A stretch of DNA of 46,454 bases, taken from contig CANSNO010000007.1 in assembly GCA_947648385.1 (NCBI GenBank), positions 1 to 46,454 of the forward strand, in the 5' to 3' direction. The stretch is from an uncultured Clostridia bacterium. Lineage in GTDB: Bacteria; Bacillota; Clostridia; Oscillospirales; Butyricicoccaceae. This document shows, in pieces, positions 13,809 to 21,196 of this stretch. Within the stretch, counting starts at the first letter, position 1; the number at the start of each line of letters is the position of its first letter. The notes under the pieces were generated by a model that was given only the letters and a program-made list of their open reading frames with translations, did no database searches and was not told the origin of the DNA. Made by a program: the position numbers and the translations under genes.

Positions 13809-15983
13809 TTACGCTTTTATGGGGAAAGAGAGGGTTATTACGCCCTTTTCAAGCAAAAGCTCGGCCTCCGGCCTCCGGCCGTCCCTCAGGCAGGCCATGG
13901 CCAGCGGCCCCTCGACCCGCCTCTGCACGGCTGCCCTGACGGCGCGGCCGTCGGAAGCGTTTTCAGCGAGATTTTTCGGCACATCCTCTCGCCATTTCAG
14001 TTCTATCCCCTCGCCGCCCAGCCTTTCGGCCAGAGCCGTCAGCTCCAGCACGGCCACCTGTTCAAGCTCATTACGGCCGAGGGGTTTAAAAAATACAGTC
14101 CTGTCAATGCGGCTCAAAAGCTCGGGCGAAAAGGCCGATTTAAGCGCCCTTTTCAGGCCGTCGTCGGCCTGTGACGCAAAGCCCACACTGTTCATGCCGC
14201 CCTTGCCCCCGATATTCGAGGTCATAATGACTATAGAGGAGGTGAAGTCGGCCCTGCGGCCCTGGCTGTCGGTCAGCCTGCCGTCCTCCAGAAGCTGGAG
14301 AAGCAGGCTCTGCACCTCGGGATGGGCCTTTTCCACCTCGTCAAAGAGCAGAACCGAAAAGGGTCTGCGCCTGACGGCCTCGGTCAGTTTGCCCCCCTCG
14401 CCGAAGCCGGCATAGCCCGGAGGGGCGCCGATAAGACGGGAGATGGAATGGGGCTCGCGGTATTCGCTCATATCAAAGCGCGCAAAGGCCCCCTCGTCCT
14501 CAAACAGCTCGCGGGCCAGCCTTTTGGCCAGCAGAGTCTTGCCCGTGCCGGGCGCGCCGCAAAAGAGCAGAACTCCCATGGGCCTGCCCCTGCCTCCCGG
14601 GAAGGCCATGGCCGAGGCGACGGCCACCACCGTTTCGTTTACGGCCTGCCTCTGGCCGACAACGGCGGCCGACAGCCTCTGCCTCAATCTGTCGGGGTCG
14701 ACGGCGGCGTCCCTGTCTATCAGCGCGCCGAGACCGCTCATCTGGGCCACCACGCGCTTGACGTCTCCCTCTCCGATGGAGCTTCGCCCCTCGGTCATGG
14801 CCATGACGGCCGCCTCGTCAAGGGCGTCTATCGCCTTGTCGGGAAAATATCTGCCGGGCAGAAAGCGGCGGCACATCAGCTCGATGCGCCCCAGCATATC
14901 CTCGCCTGCCTCGACGCCGTAATCCCTGCGGCATATCCCCGAAAGGGAACGCAGTATGGCCAGCGTCTCATCCCTCCCCGGCTCGGGCACGTCGACGGGC
15001 TGAAAGCGGCGCTCGAGGGCCGCGTCGGGCAGGATATAGCGGCGGTATTCCTCGGGTGTGGTGGCGCCCAGCACCTTTATGTCCCCTCTGGCCAGAGCCG
15101 GCTTGAGGATATTTCCGGCGTCGATGGCCCCTTCGGCGGCACCGGCCCCGGCCACCGTGTGAAGCTCGTCGATAAAAAGTATCACGTCGCCGCAGGCCGA
15201 GGCCTCCTCTATGATGCCTCTGGCCTTTTCCTCGAACTCGCCGCGGTATTTGGTGTCCGAGACAAGGGAGGCCATATCGACGGCAAAAAGCTTCATGCCC
15301 TTTATCGGCTCGGGCACGCGGTTCTGGGAAAGGGCCAACGCAAGGCCCTCGGCTATGGCCGTCTTGCCCACCCCGGCCTCGCCGAGTAGAACGGGGTTGC
15401 CCTTGCGGCGGCGGCAGAGAATCCTCGTGACCCTCTCAAGCTCCCTCTCCCTGCCTATCATCTTGTCGTATTTGCCGAGGGCGGCGTTTGAGGTCATGTC
15501 GACGCCGTGACGCAGGAGAAGCTTCGGCTCCCTGCCCCTGGCGCGGCGGCTGACAGGCTGGGGCGGACGGGCGATATATGCCGAAAGGGCCGATGTGTCT
15601 GTCCCCATCTCGACCAGCACCCTGCGCGCGCGGCAGCCGTCGTCCTCGAGAATGGCGCGGAGCATATGGCTCGTGCCGATTGGGGCGTATTCCTTGGCGG
15701 CCAGCCCGGCCGCCCTTTCAAGCATGGCTGCCGCCTCGCGGCTTATCTCGGCGGTATAGGCGGCGCTTTTGCCCCTTCCGTCCCTTGCCAGTATCTCCCT
15801 TTCGACCCTCTGACGGGTCACGCCCACGCTCTCGAGGGCGCGGCAGGCCGGGTCGTCGGTTCGCGAACACAGGCCGAGCAGGATATGCTCCGAGCAGAGA
15901 CAGCTATGTGAAAACTCCCTCGCCCCCGTAAAGGCCGAGGTCAGCGCCTGTCTGGCCTGAAAGGTAAAGGCTCCGTCGGCCAT
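13809..15983 (-). CDS. clpC: Clp ATPase (ClpA/ClpC type) unfoldase
   Basis: 724 residues. Two Clp_N repeats (about 1-145) for adaptor or substrate binding; AAA1 with Walker A GEAGVGKT (about 200-207) and Walker [13 protein letters not shown]2 with Walker A GAPGTGKT (about 470-477) and Walker [16 protein letters not shown] tripeptide in NSVGFASQ matches the [LIV]GF loop used to dock on ClpP, so it probably feeds a ClpP protease. The coiled-coil middle domain with the UVR motif that marks true ClpC is missing; AAA1 runs directly into AAA2, as in ClpA. It is therefore shorter than usual ClpC (about 810). Its ATG overlaps the stop of a 36-codon ORF (TAATG), implying translational coupling. No CtsR-type operator was seen. 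Confidence 0.9.
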   Translation of the reverse strand: MADGAFTFQARQALTSAFTGAREFSHSCLCSEHILLGLCSRTDDPACRALESVGVTRQRVEREILARDGRGKSAAYTAEISREAAAMLERAAGLAAKEYAPIGTSHMLRAILEDDGCRARRVLVEMGTDTSALSAYIARPPQPVSRRARGREPKLLLRHGVDMTSNAALGKYDKMIGRERELERVTRILCRRRKGNPVLLGEAGVGKTAIAEGLALALSQNRVPEPIKGMKLFAVDMASLVSDTKYRGEFEEKARGIIEEASACGDVILFIDELHTVAGAGAAEGAIDAGNILKPALARGDIKVLGATTPEEYRRYILPDAALERRFQPVDVPEPGRDETLAILRSLSGICRRDYGVEAGEDMLGRIELMCRRFLPGRYFPDKAIDALDEAAVMAMTEGRSSIGEGDVKRVVAQMSGLGALIDRDAAVDPDRLRQRLSAAVVGQRQAVNETVVAVASAMAFPGGRGRPMGVLLFCGAPGTGKTLLAKRLARELFEDEGAFARFDMSEYREPHSISRLIGAPPGYAGFGEGGKLTEAVRRRPFSVLLFDEVEKAHPEVQSLLLQLLEDGRLTDSQGRRADFTSSIVIMTSNIGGKGGMNSVGFASQADDGLKRALKSAFSPELLSRIDRTVFFKPLGRNELEQVAVLELTALAERLGGEGIELKWREDVPKNLAENASDGRAVRAAVQRRVEGPLAMACLRDGRRPEAELLLEKGVITLSFPIKA

Positions 15984-16093
15984 TATTTGTCCTCCTCTTG
16001 GACGGGAGGCTTTTCCTTTGCCGTCTGGGTAAAGCGGTTTTCGTGCTGGGCGGTCATTTGTATATCGTTTCCGACAGGCTTTTCAAGCTTCAT
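15983..16093 (-). CDS. 36-residue ORF translationally coupled to the Clp ATPase
   Basis: MKLEKPVGNDIQMTAQHENR followed by FTQTAKEKPPVQEEDK. The ATG at 16093 has a clear GGAGG seven bases upstream, and its TAA shares one base with the ATG of the Clp gene (TAATG). It is hydrophilic with no membrane helix and no cysteine, and was not recognised. It could be a leader peptide that couples translation, or a small adaptor or substrate of the Clp machine. A longer in-frame version starting further upstream lacks a ribosome site. Confidence 0.6.
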   Translation of the reverse strand: MKLEKPVGNDIQMTAQHENRFTQTAKEKPPVQEEDK

Positions 16094-16167
16094 GGTTTTT
16101 CCTCCGCAGTCAATAGGTTTCAAGGCTATTATCGTCAAAAAAGAATGATTATATTTACTTTTTTTCA

Positions 16168-16196
16168 TTGCATTTTTGTTTTTTATGCTTTAAAAT
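16168..16196 (+). promoter_or_regulatory. Promoter of the ferredoxin gene
   Basis: TTGCAT (16168-16173), 17 bases, TAAAAT (16191-16196), in a very AT-rich gap. The start codon is about 25 bases beyond the likely transcription start. Confidence 0.7.
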
Positions 16197-16227
16197 ATAC
16201 TTATCAATAAAAAGGAGGTAAGAACCA

Positions 16228-16398
16228 ATGGCATACAAAATCGGCGAAGCCTGCGTCGGCTGCGGCGCCTGCGCGGCTCAGTGCCCCGTTTCGGCTATCG
16301 AGGATAAGGGCGGCAAGTACGAGATCAATCCTGATGTTTGCGTCTCCTGCGGCGCCTGCGCGGCTCAGTGCCCCGTTTCGGCCATCGAGGAAGAGTAA
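16228..16398 (+). CDS. 2[4Fe-4S] clostridial-type ferredoxin
   Basis: 56 residues, full length for the class. Two CxxCxxCxxxCP motifs (CVGCGACAAQCP at 9-20 and CVSCGACAAQCP at 38-49) supply eight cysteines for two [4Fe-4S] clusters. It is a soluble low-potential electron carrier and the natural acceptor for the PFOR encoded at 5262-8804. AAGGAGG precedes the ATG by nine bases. The two halves of the gene share a 44-base stretch with only one difference (16261-16304 and 16348-16391), far closer than the ancient protein duplication would predict. It is monocistronic with its own promoter and strong terminator. Confidence 0.96.
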   Translation: MAYKIGEACVGCGACAAQCPVSAIEDKGGKYEINPDVCVSCGACAAQCPVSAIEEE

Positions 16399-16422
16399 TT
16401 TCGGGACAATAAAACCATCATG

Positions 16423-16453
16423 GGGGTTTTACTTCATTGTAAAACCCCTTTTT
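16423..16453 (+). terminator. Terminator of the ferredoxin gene
   Basis: GGGGTTTTAC (16423-16432), loop TTCATT, GTAAAACCCC (16439-16448), then TTTTT. The moxR gene starts 37 bases later, so it needs its own promoter (not clearly seen) or read-through. Confidence 0.9.
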
Positions 16454-16489
16454 ATAGTTATAAATACACTGCTCCAAGGAGAAAAGCCA

Positions 16490-17431
16490 ATGGATATATC
16501 CCGTTTCACCGATTACAGAGACAAAATAGTCTCAAGCTGTTCAAGGGTCATCGTCGGAAAGGACGACGTCATCGAGCTTGTGCTGACCTGCTTCATCTGC
16601 TCGGGTCACGTGCTGCTGGAGGACGTGCCCGGCACGGGCAAGACCATGCTGCTGCGCTCATTCGCCAAAACCATCGGCTCCGACTTTAGGCGCATACAGT
16701 TCACCCCCGACCTTCTGCCCTCCGACCTGACGGGCATAAACTTTTACAACCAGCAGTCGGGCCAGTTCGAGTTCCGCCCCGGCCCCCTCTTTTCAAACAT
16801 AATACTGGCCGACGAGATAAACCGCGCCACGCCGCGCACCCAGTCCAGCCTTTTGGAGGCCATGGAGGAAAAGCAGATATCGGTCGACGGCAAAACCATG
16901 ACCCTTTCGGAGCCTTTTATGGTCATGGCCACCCAGAACCCCGTGGAGTCCTATGGCACTTTTCCCCTGCCCGAGGCCCAGACCGACAGATTTTTCATGC
17001 GTCTTAAATTAGGATATATGACGAGGGAACAGGAGCTGAGCGTCATCTGCCGCGAAAGCTCCTCCGACATCATAGCCTCCCTGACCCCGGCCGTCACGGC
17101 GGAAGAGACGGCATGGCTCAAGGAAAACTACAAAAATATAACCGTCCACCCCTCGGTGGCCGGTTATATGATGGATATCATCGAGGGCACGAGAAACGAA
17201 AGCGCCTTTGTGACAGGCGTCTCGACGCGCGGAGCCATCGCTCTTTACAAGGCCTCCCAGGTGACGGCCGCTTTTTCCGGCAGGGATTTCGTCCTGCCCG
17301 AGGACGTAAAAAAGGTGGCTCCACATGTGCTGGCCCACAGGATAGTCAGCGGCTCGGCCCTCTCGTCCGAGGACGCGGCCAAATATATCGACAGGATAAT
17401 CTCGGCCGTGGCCGTGCCCCTTGAAAGCTGA
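16490..17431 (+). CDS. MoxR family AAA+ ATPase
   Basis: 313 residues, typical length. Walker A VPGTGKT at about 46-52, Walker B IILADEINRA (about 103-112), sensor motif ATQNPVES and the C-terminal lid. MoxR proteins are chaperone-like ATPases that act with the product of an adjacent DUF58 gene, often in cell-envelope or metal-insertion processes. The start ATG at 16490 is chosen for the AAGGAGAAAAGCC before it; the reading frame stays open further upstream but runs through the ferredoxin terminator. It starts a tight operon: DUF58 begins three bases after its stop, then the DUF4129-like and PAP2 genes. Confidence 0.92.
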   Translation: MDISRFTDYRDKIVSSCSRVIVGKDDVIELVLTCFICSGHVLLEDVPGTGKTMLLRSFAKTIGSDFRRIQFTPDLLPSDLTGINFYNQQSGQFEFRPGPLFSNIILADEINRATPRTQSSLLEAMEEKQISVDGKTMTLSEPFMVMATQNPVESYGTFPLPEAQTDRFFMRLKLGYMTREQELSVICRESSSDIIASLTPAVTAEETAWLKENYKNITVHPSVAGYMMDIIEGTRNESAFVTGVSTRGAIALYKASQVTAAFSGRDFVLPEDVKKVAPHVLAHRIVSGSALSSEDAAKYIDRIISAVAVPLES

Positions 17432-17434
17432 ACC

Positions 17435-18541
17435 ATGCTTGTATATCTGTTTATATTCGCCGTCACGGCCGCCCTTTTTCAGGAATACACTTTGCGCCAC
17501 GGGCTTGACAGGGTGAGCTATGACATACAGCCCTCCCTCCGCACGGTCGACCCGGGGCAGGAGTTCACCGTCACGACGGAGATAACAAACGCCAAGAGGA
17601 TGCCCGTATCCTTTCTCAAGATTCAGGAATCCATGCCGCTGGAGATAGAGCCTCTGGGAGGCATAACCCTCCGCCGCGACCCCGAGCAGAGCCGCCTGAC
17701 GACGACGGCCTTTCTGAGGCCGCGCCAGCGCCTTACGCGTTCCTTTGACGCCGTTATAAACCATAGGGGCAGATATTTTTTTCACGGCGCCACCCTCTCC
17801 TCGGGAGATTTTCTCGGCCTGCGCCTGACCCATGACTATTTCCCCGTCAGCCGCGAGATAGTCGTCCTTCCGGCCCCTCTGGAAGGAGTTGCTGTAGACA
17901 AAACCCTGGGCGACTTTCTCGGCGATATGTCGGTCAACCGCTTCATCATGGAGGACCCCGTGCTGACCCTCGGCTTCCGTGAATACACGGGCAGGGAGCC
18001 GCAAAAGGCCATTTCATGGACACAGAGCGCCCGAATGGGCCGCACAATGGTCAAAAACTATGACCACACCCTCGACCTTTCGGTGACGATAATATTAAAT
18101 GTCGAATGTCCCGAGGGGACGGAAGCTCTCCATGAAAGGATAGAGGGCTGTTTTTCCTGCGCCCGTTCGGTATGCGAGCTGCTGGAGGAAAAGAAGATAA
18201 AATACGGTCTGGTGACCAACGCCACCTCTGCCGGGGCAATCGGTCTCTGGTCACAGGTGGGAGACGGGCTGGGCCACAGCCATCTGATGACCATATTGGA
18301 GGGCCTCGGAAGGGCCACCTACAGCTCGACAGGCTCCTTTGAAAGCATAATCGAGCGCGCCGTCAGACGGGACGAGCAGGGGCGGTGCTATATCGTCATC
18401 TCCCCTGTTATGACCCCCTCGGGCCACAGGGCCGTCGGCAGGCTGGGAAGTCTCAAGGGAGGCCATGTCAGCGTCTTTGACATATCTTGCTTGGCGCAGA
18501 ATGACGGCGATGACGTCAAGGAGGAAAAAAAGTGGAGCTGA
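17435..18541 (+). CDS. DUF58 domain protein, partner of MoxR
   Basis: 368 residues. An N-terminal hydrophobic helix (2-15; the second helix usual in the family is not obvious) is followed by a beta-rich region resembling the CARDB-like portion (DPGQEFTVTTEITNAKRMPV). The DUF58 core contains REYTGREPQKAISWTQSARM, which leads into a von Willebrand A-like fold (VTIILNVECPEG). Members are expected to be membrane-attached with the domain in the cytoplasm and to work with MoxR. It overlaps the next gene by 10 bases. In many genomes the third gene is a membrane transglutaminase, which is absent here. Confidence 0.85.
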   Translation: MLVYLFIFAVTAALFQEYTLRHGLDRVSYDIQPSLRTVDPGQEFTVTTEITNAKRMPVSFLKIQESMPLEIEPLGGITLRRDPEQSRLTTTAFLRPRQRLTRSFDAVINHRGRYFFHGATLSSGDFLGLRLTHDYFPVSREIVVLPAPLEGVAVDKTLGDFLGDMSVNRFIMEDPVLTLGFREYTGREPQKAISWTQSARMGRTMVKNYDHTLDLSVTIILNVECPEGTEALHERIEGCFSCARSVCELLEEKKIKYGLVTNATSAGAIGLWSQVGDGLGHSHLMTILEGLGRATYSSTGSFESIIERAVRRDEQGRCYIVISPVMTPSGHRAVGRLGSLKGGHVSVFDISCLAQNDGDDVKEEKKWS

Positions 18542-19764
18542 CGGTTTTTCTGAAAATGTGCATCGACTGTTCGGCCTTTCTGACAGTGGCCGGATTTATA
18601 CTGGGGCTTTTCACCCCCGTCTCCCTGCTGGCCCCGGCCGCCCTGCTGGCCTCGGTCTGCGCCGCGCTGGGCTATCTCCTGCGCGAAAAGGGCGCGGCGG
18701 CCAGACTTGCCCCATGTATTGCCATGCTGCCCTCCTTCGCCCTCTGCCGCGGCAAGGGCGACGCCATACTGACGGGGCTTATCCTTTGTTATCTCTTTTA
18801 CATTCTGAAACAGGGGATATTCATGAATGACGACGACGATTTCAAGTCGTCATTCCGGCGTTCCTTTGCCCTCTGTCTGGGGGTCTGTCTGCTGGCCGCA
18901 CTTTCTATGAAGTTCGACACGCTGAACGCCGTTCTTCTTCCCTATATATCCCTAATGGCCGTCTGCGGCATCGCCCTCATGCGAATACTGCGCCACAGCC
19001 GCGAGACGATAGACAGCCCCTCCTTCAAGCTGGCCAATCTGGCGGCTGTGGGCGCGGTATGCCTGCTGACATTGTTTTTGACCTCCGATATATTTGTCAG
19101 GACGCTGGGCGGCGCCGTCGGCTTTGTCTACAACAATGTCGTCTATAAGGCCCTCATGGCCTGCGTTTACGCCATGACCTCTTTCCTGTCCCTTTTCAGC
19201 CGCCTTTTCGCACTGATATTCCACCGCGAGGTGAAGTTTTACGAAAACTCGTCGGGCGAGGCCTCCGGCCGCGCCGACATGGCATACGAGGACGTGGGAC
19301 AGACCGAGGTGCCCCCGATACTTGTCTGGATATGCGCCGCTTTGCTGGCCGCCGCGGTTATATTCATAATAATCAAGGCCTTTAAAGCTCTGGCGGGAAA
19401 AAACAGGCGTTTTGACAAAAAGGGGGCTTTTGAAACGTCACGCGACACCGTTCAAATTGCGCGCGAGCCGCGCCGCTCCCTATTTTCACGGGGCGACAAC
19501 CGAAGCGAGGTGCGCAAAAGCTACCGTGGGTTTTTAAAGGAATGTCTGCGCCGCGGCATGAATATAACAAAGGATGAGGACACCTCCCAGATAGCACATT
19601 GCGCCGAGAAGTATTTCGGCCCGGCCCCCATCGGCGGCCTGAGGGAAATATATATCAGGGCGCGGTATACCGAAAAGGAAATAACGTCCGAGGACGCCAA
19701 AGAGGCCAGACGACTGGCCTCGGAAATACAAAAATCACCAGTCAAAACAGGAGACTCACAATGA
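18532..19764 (+). CDS. Polytopic membrane protein with a DUF4129-like C-terminal domain
   Basis: 410 residues starting with GTG at 18532, supported by AAGGAGG eight bases upstream. Seven or so hydrophobic segments lie between about residues 15 and 225, another at 260-281, then a soluble C-terminus with YRGFLKECLRRGMNITKDED and IYIRARYTEKEITSEDA, the pattern of DUF4129 domains that normally end membrane transglutaminase-like proteins. The catalytic Cys-His-Asp transglutaminase core is missing, so only the membrane and DUF4129 parts are present. It overlaps DUF58 by 10 bases and the PAP2 start by four (ATGA), so it belongs to the MoxR operon. Confidence 0.7.
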   Translation: MELTVFLKMCIDCSAFLTVAGFILGLFTPVSLLAPAALLASVCAALGYLLREKGAAARLAPCIAMLPSFALCRGKGDAILTGLILCYLFYILKQGIFMNDDDDFKSSFRRSFALCLGVCLLAALSMKFDTLNAVLLPYISLMAVCGIALMRILRHSRETIDSPSFKLANLAAVGAVCLLTLFLTSDIFVRTLGGAVGFVYNNVVYKALMACVYAMTSFLSLFSRLFALIFHREVKFYENSSGEASGRADMAYEDVGQTEVPPILVWICAALLAAAVIFIIIKAFKALAGKNRRFDKKGAFETSRDTVQIAREPRRSLFSRGDNRSEVRKSYRGFLKECLRRGMNITKDEDTSQIAHCAEKYFGPAPIGGLREIYIRARYTEKEITSEDAKEARRLASEIQKSPVKTGDSQ

Positions 19765-20294
19765 CAGCCCTTTCCCTTTTTGAACTGAATATTCTCGACA
19801 TGATACAGGCGTTTTCCAACCCCCTGTGCGATATTATCGCCAGAGTGCTGAGCGCCGTATCGGCCAGAGGGGAGATATTTATTCTCCTCTCTCTGCTCCT
19901 CATCATCTGCAGACCGACGCGCAGGGTGGGGTTGATATGCCTGACGGCTCTGATCTTCGACGGTCTGTTACTCAACGGAGTCATAAAGCCCCTCGTGGCC
20001 CGAATAAGGCCCTATGACCTCAATAGGGCCGTGGAGATAATAGTCGCGGCCCCCCACGACTACTCCTTTCCCTCGGGACACACGGGCGTCGCCTTTGCCT
20101 TTGCCGCCGCCGTCAGGCCTCTGGGCAAAAAGGCCCACCGCGCCGCCCTTATATTCGCCGCCGTCATGGGATTTTCACGCCTTTACCTCTATGTTCACTA
20201 TCCCACCGACGTGCTGGCCGGGGCGTTTGTCGGCTCCCTCTGCGGCACGGCGGCCTCGGCTGTTTGGAAAAAGATACCCCAAAAACGCCCCTGA
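19761..20294 (+). CDS. PAP2-family membrane phosphatase
   Basis: 177 residues with about five membrane helices. All three PAP2 signature motifs are present: KPLVARIRP, PSGHT and SRLYLYVHYPTD. The conserved histidines are the phosphate nucleophile and acid/base. Its size and context fit a BcrC-like undecaprenyl-diphosphate phosphatase, which recycles the lipid carrier for wall synthesis, but phosphatidylglycerophosphate phosphatase is also possible. ATG at 19761 overlaps the stop of the DUF4129 gene and has CAGGAGACTCAC before it. The true UppP lies immediately downstream on a separate promoter. Confidence 0.88.
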   Translation: MTALSLFELNILDMIQAFSNPLCDIIARVLSAVSARGEIFILLSLLLIICRPTRRVGLICLTALIFDGLLLNGVIKPLVARIRPYDLNRAVEIIVAAPHDYSFPSGHTGVAFAFAAAVRPLGKKAHRAALIFAAVMGFSRLYLYVHYPTDVLAGAFVGSLCGTAASAVWKKIPQKRP

Positions 20295-20323
20295 TTGAAA
20301 TATCCGATAAAATATGCTAAGAT
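20295..20323 (+). promoter_or_regulatory. Promoter of uppP-ftsK
   Basis: TTGAAA (20295-20300), 17 bases, TAAGAT (20318-20323), with a TG one base before the -10 (extended -10). It begins directly after the PAP2 stop codon. Confidence 0.75.
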
Positions 20324-20367
20324 ATATATGTATGCTCTAATATAATAAAATAAGGTGCGATTTTAAA

Positions 20368-21174
20368 ATGACATTACTTGAAGGCATAATTCTCGGCATC
20401 GTGCAGGGTCTGACAGAGTTCCTGCCCGTCTCCTCCTCGGGCCATCTGACCCTTGTCTCGGCCGTAATGGAGTTACCCTCCGACATACTTTTCACCGTTA
20501 TCGTCCACCTCGGCACCCTTCTTGCCGTGGTGATAGCCTTTTGGCAGGACATAGTCATGCTGCTTAAGGGCCTTGTGGGCCTCATTCTCGACAGGTTCAA
20601 GACCCGCGACCTGCCCCAGCGCAGGCTGGTCATCCTGCTGGTTATCGCCACCCTGCCTCTGGCCGTCGGGGCCGTCATCGACAAATATGTGGAGGCCATG
20701 TTCGACTCGACCCTCTTTGTCGGCTGCGCCCTTTTGGCGACGGCAACCGTCCTCTTTCTGGCCGACAGGCACGGCGGAGGGTGGAAGACGGCCTCCAACG
20801 CCCGATATAAGGACGCGGCGGCCGTCGGTCTGGCTCAGCTTTGCGCCGTTTTCCCCGGCATCTCGCGCTCGGGCAGCACGATATGCGCCGGGCTTTTCAC
20901 GGGTCTTTCCCGTGATTTTGCCGTCCGATTCGCCTTTCTGCTCTCCATTCCGGCCGTCACAGGCTCCTTTGTATTTAAACTGCCCGACCTTATGGAGAGC
21001 GCCGTAACGGTGGCCTCCCCCATGCCCTACATAGCCGGGTTTTTCTCGGCCCTCGTGAGCGGCTATGCAGCCATAAAGCTCGTCGGTCTGCTGATGAAGA
21101 AAAACAGCTTCCGCTTTTTCTCATATTACTGCGCCCTGGTCGGCGCCGTCACAATTATACTCAACCTTATATAG
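20368..21174 (+). CDS. uppP: Undecaprenyl-diphosphate phosphatase UppP (BacA)
   Basis: 268 residues, normal length, with about eight membrane helices. The opening motif EGIILGIVQGLTEFLPVSSS (the E/Q-rich and PVSSSGH signature at about 5-27) and the second motif FPGISRSGST (about 165-174) form the active site. It removes a phosphate from undecaprenyl diphosphate to return the lipid carrier to peptidoglycan synthesis, and its overexpression gives bacitracin resistance. AAGGTG precedes the ATG. ftsK follows after 22 bases, so wall-lipid recycling and division DNA translocation are probably co-expressed. Confidence 0.95.
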   Translation: MTLLEGIILGIVQGLTEFLPVSSSGHLTLVSAVMELPSDILFTVIVHLGTLLAVVIAFWQDIVMLLKGLVGLILDRFKTRDLPQRRLVILLVIATLPLAVGAVIDKYVEAMFDSTLFVGCALLATATVLFLADRHGGGWKTASNARYKDAAAVGLAQLCAVFPGISRSGSTICAGLFTGLSRDFAVRFAFLLSIPAVTGSFVFKLPDLMESAVTVASPMPYIAGFFSALVSGYAAIKLVGLLMKKNSFRFFSYYCALVGAVTIILNLI

Positions 21175-21196
21175 CCATCAGGAGTTGAAAAACAAC

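Noticed and set aside
16094..16227. CtsR or CIRCE operator upstream of the Clp gene.
   Set aside because: No GGTCAAA tandem or CIRCE inverted repeat is present; only loosely similar TTGAC/TTGAAA pieces.
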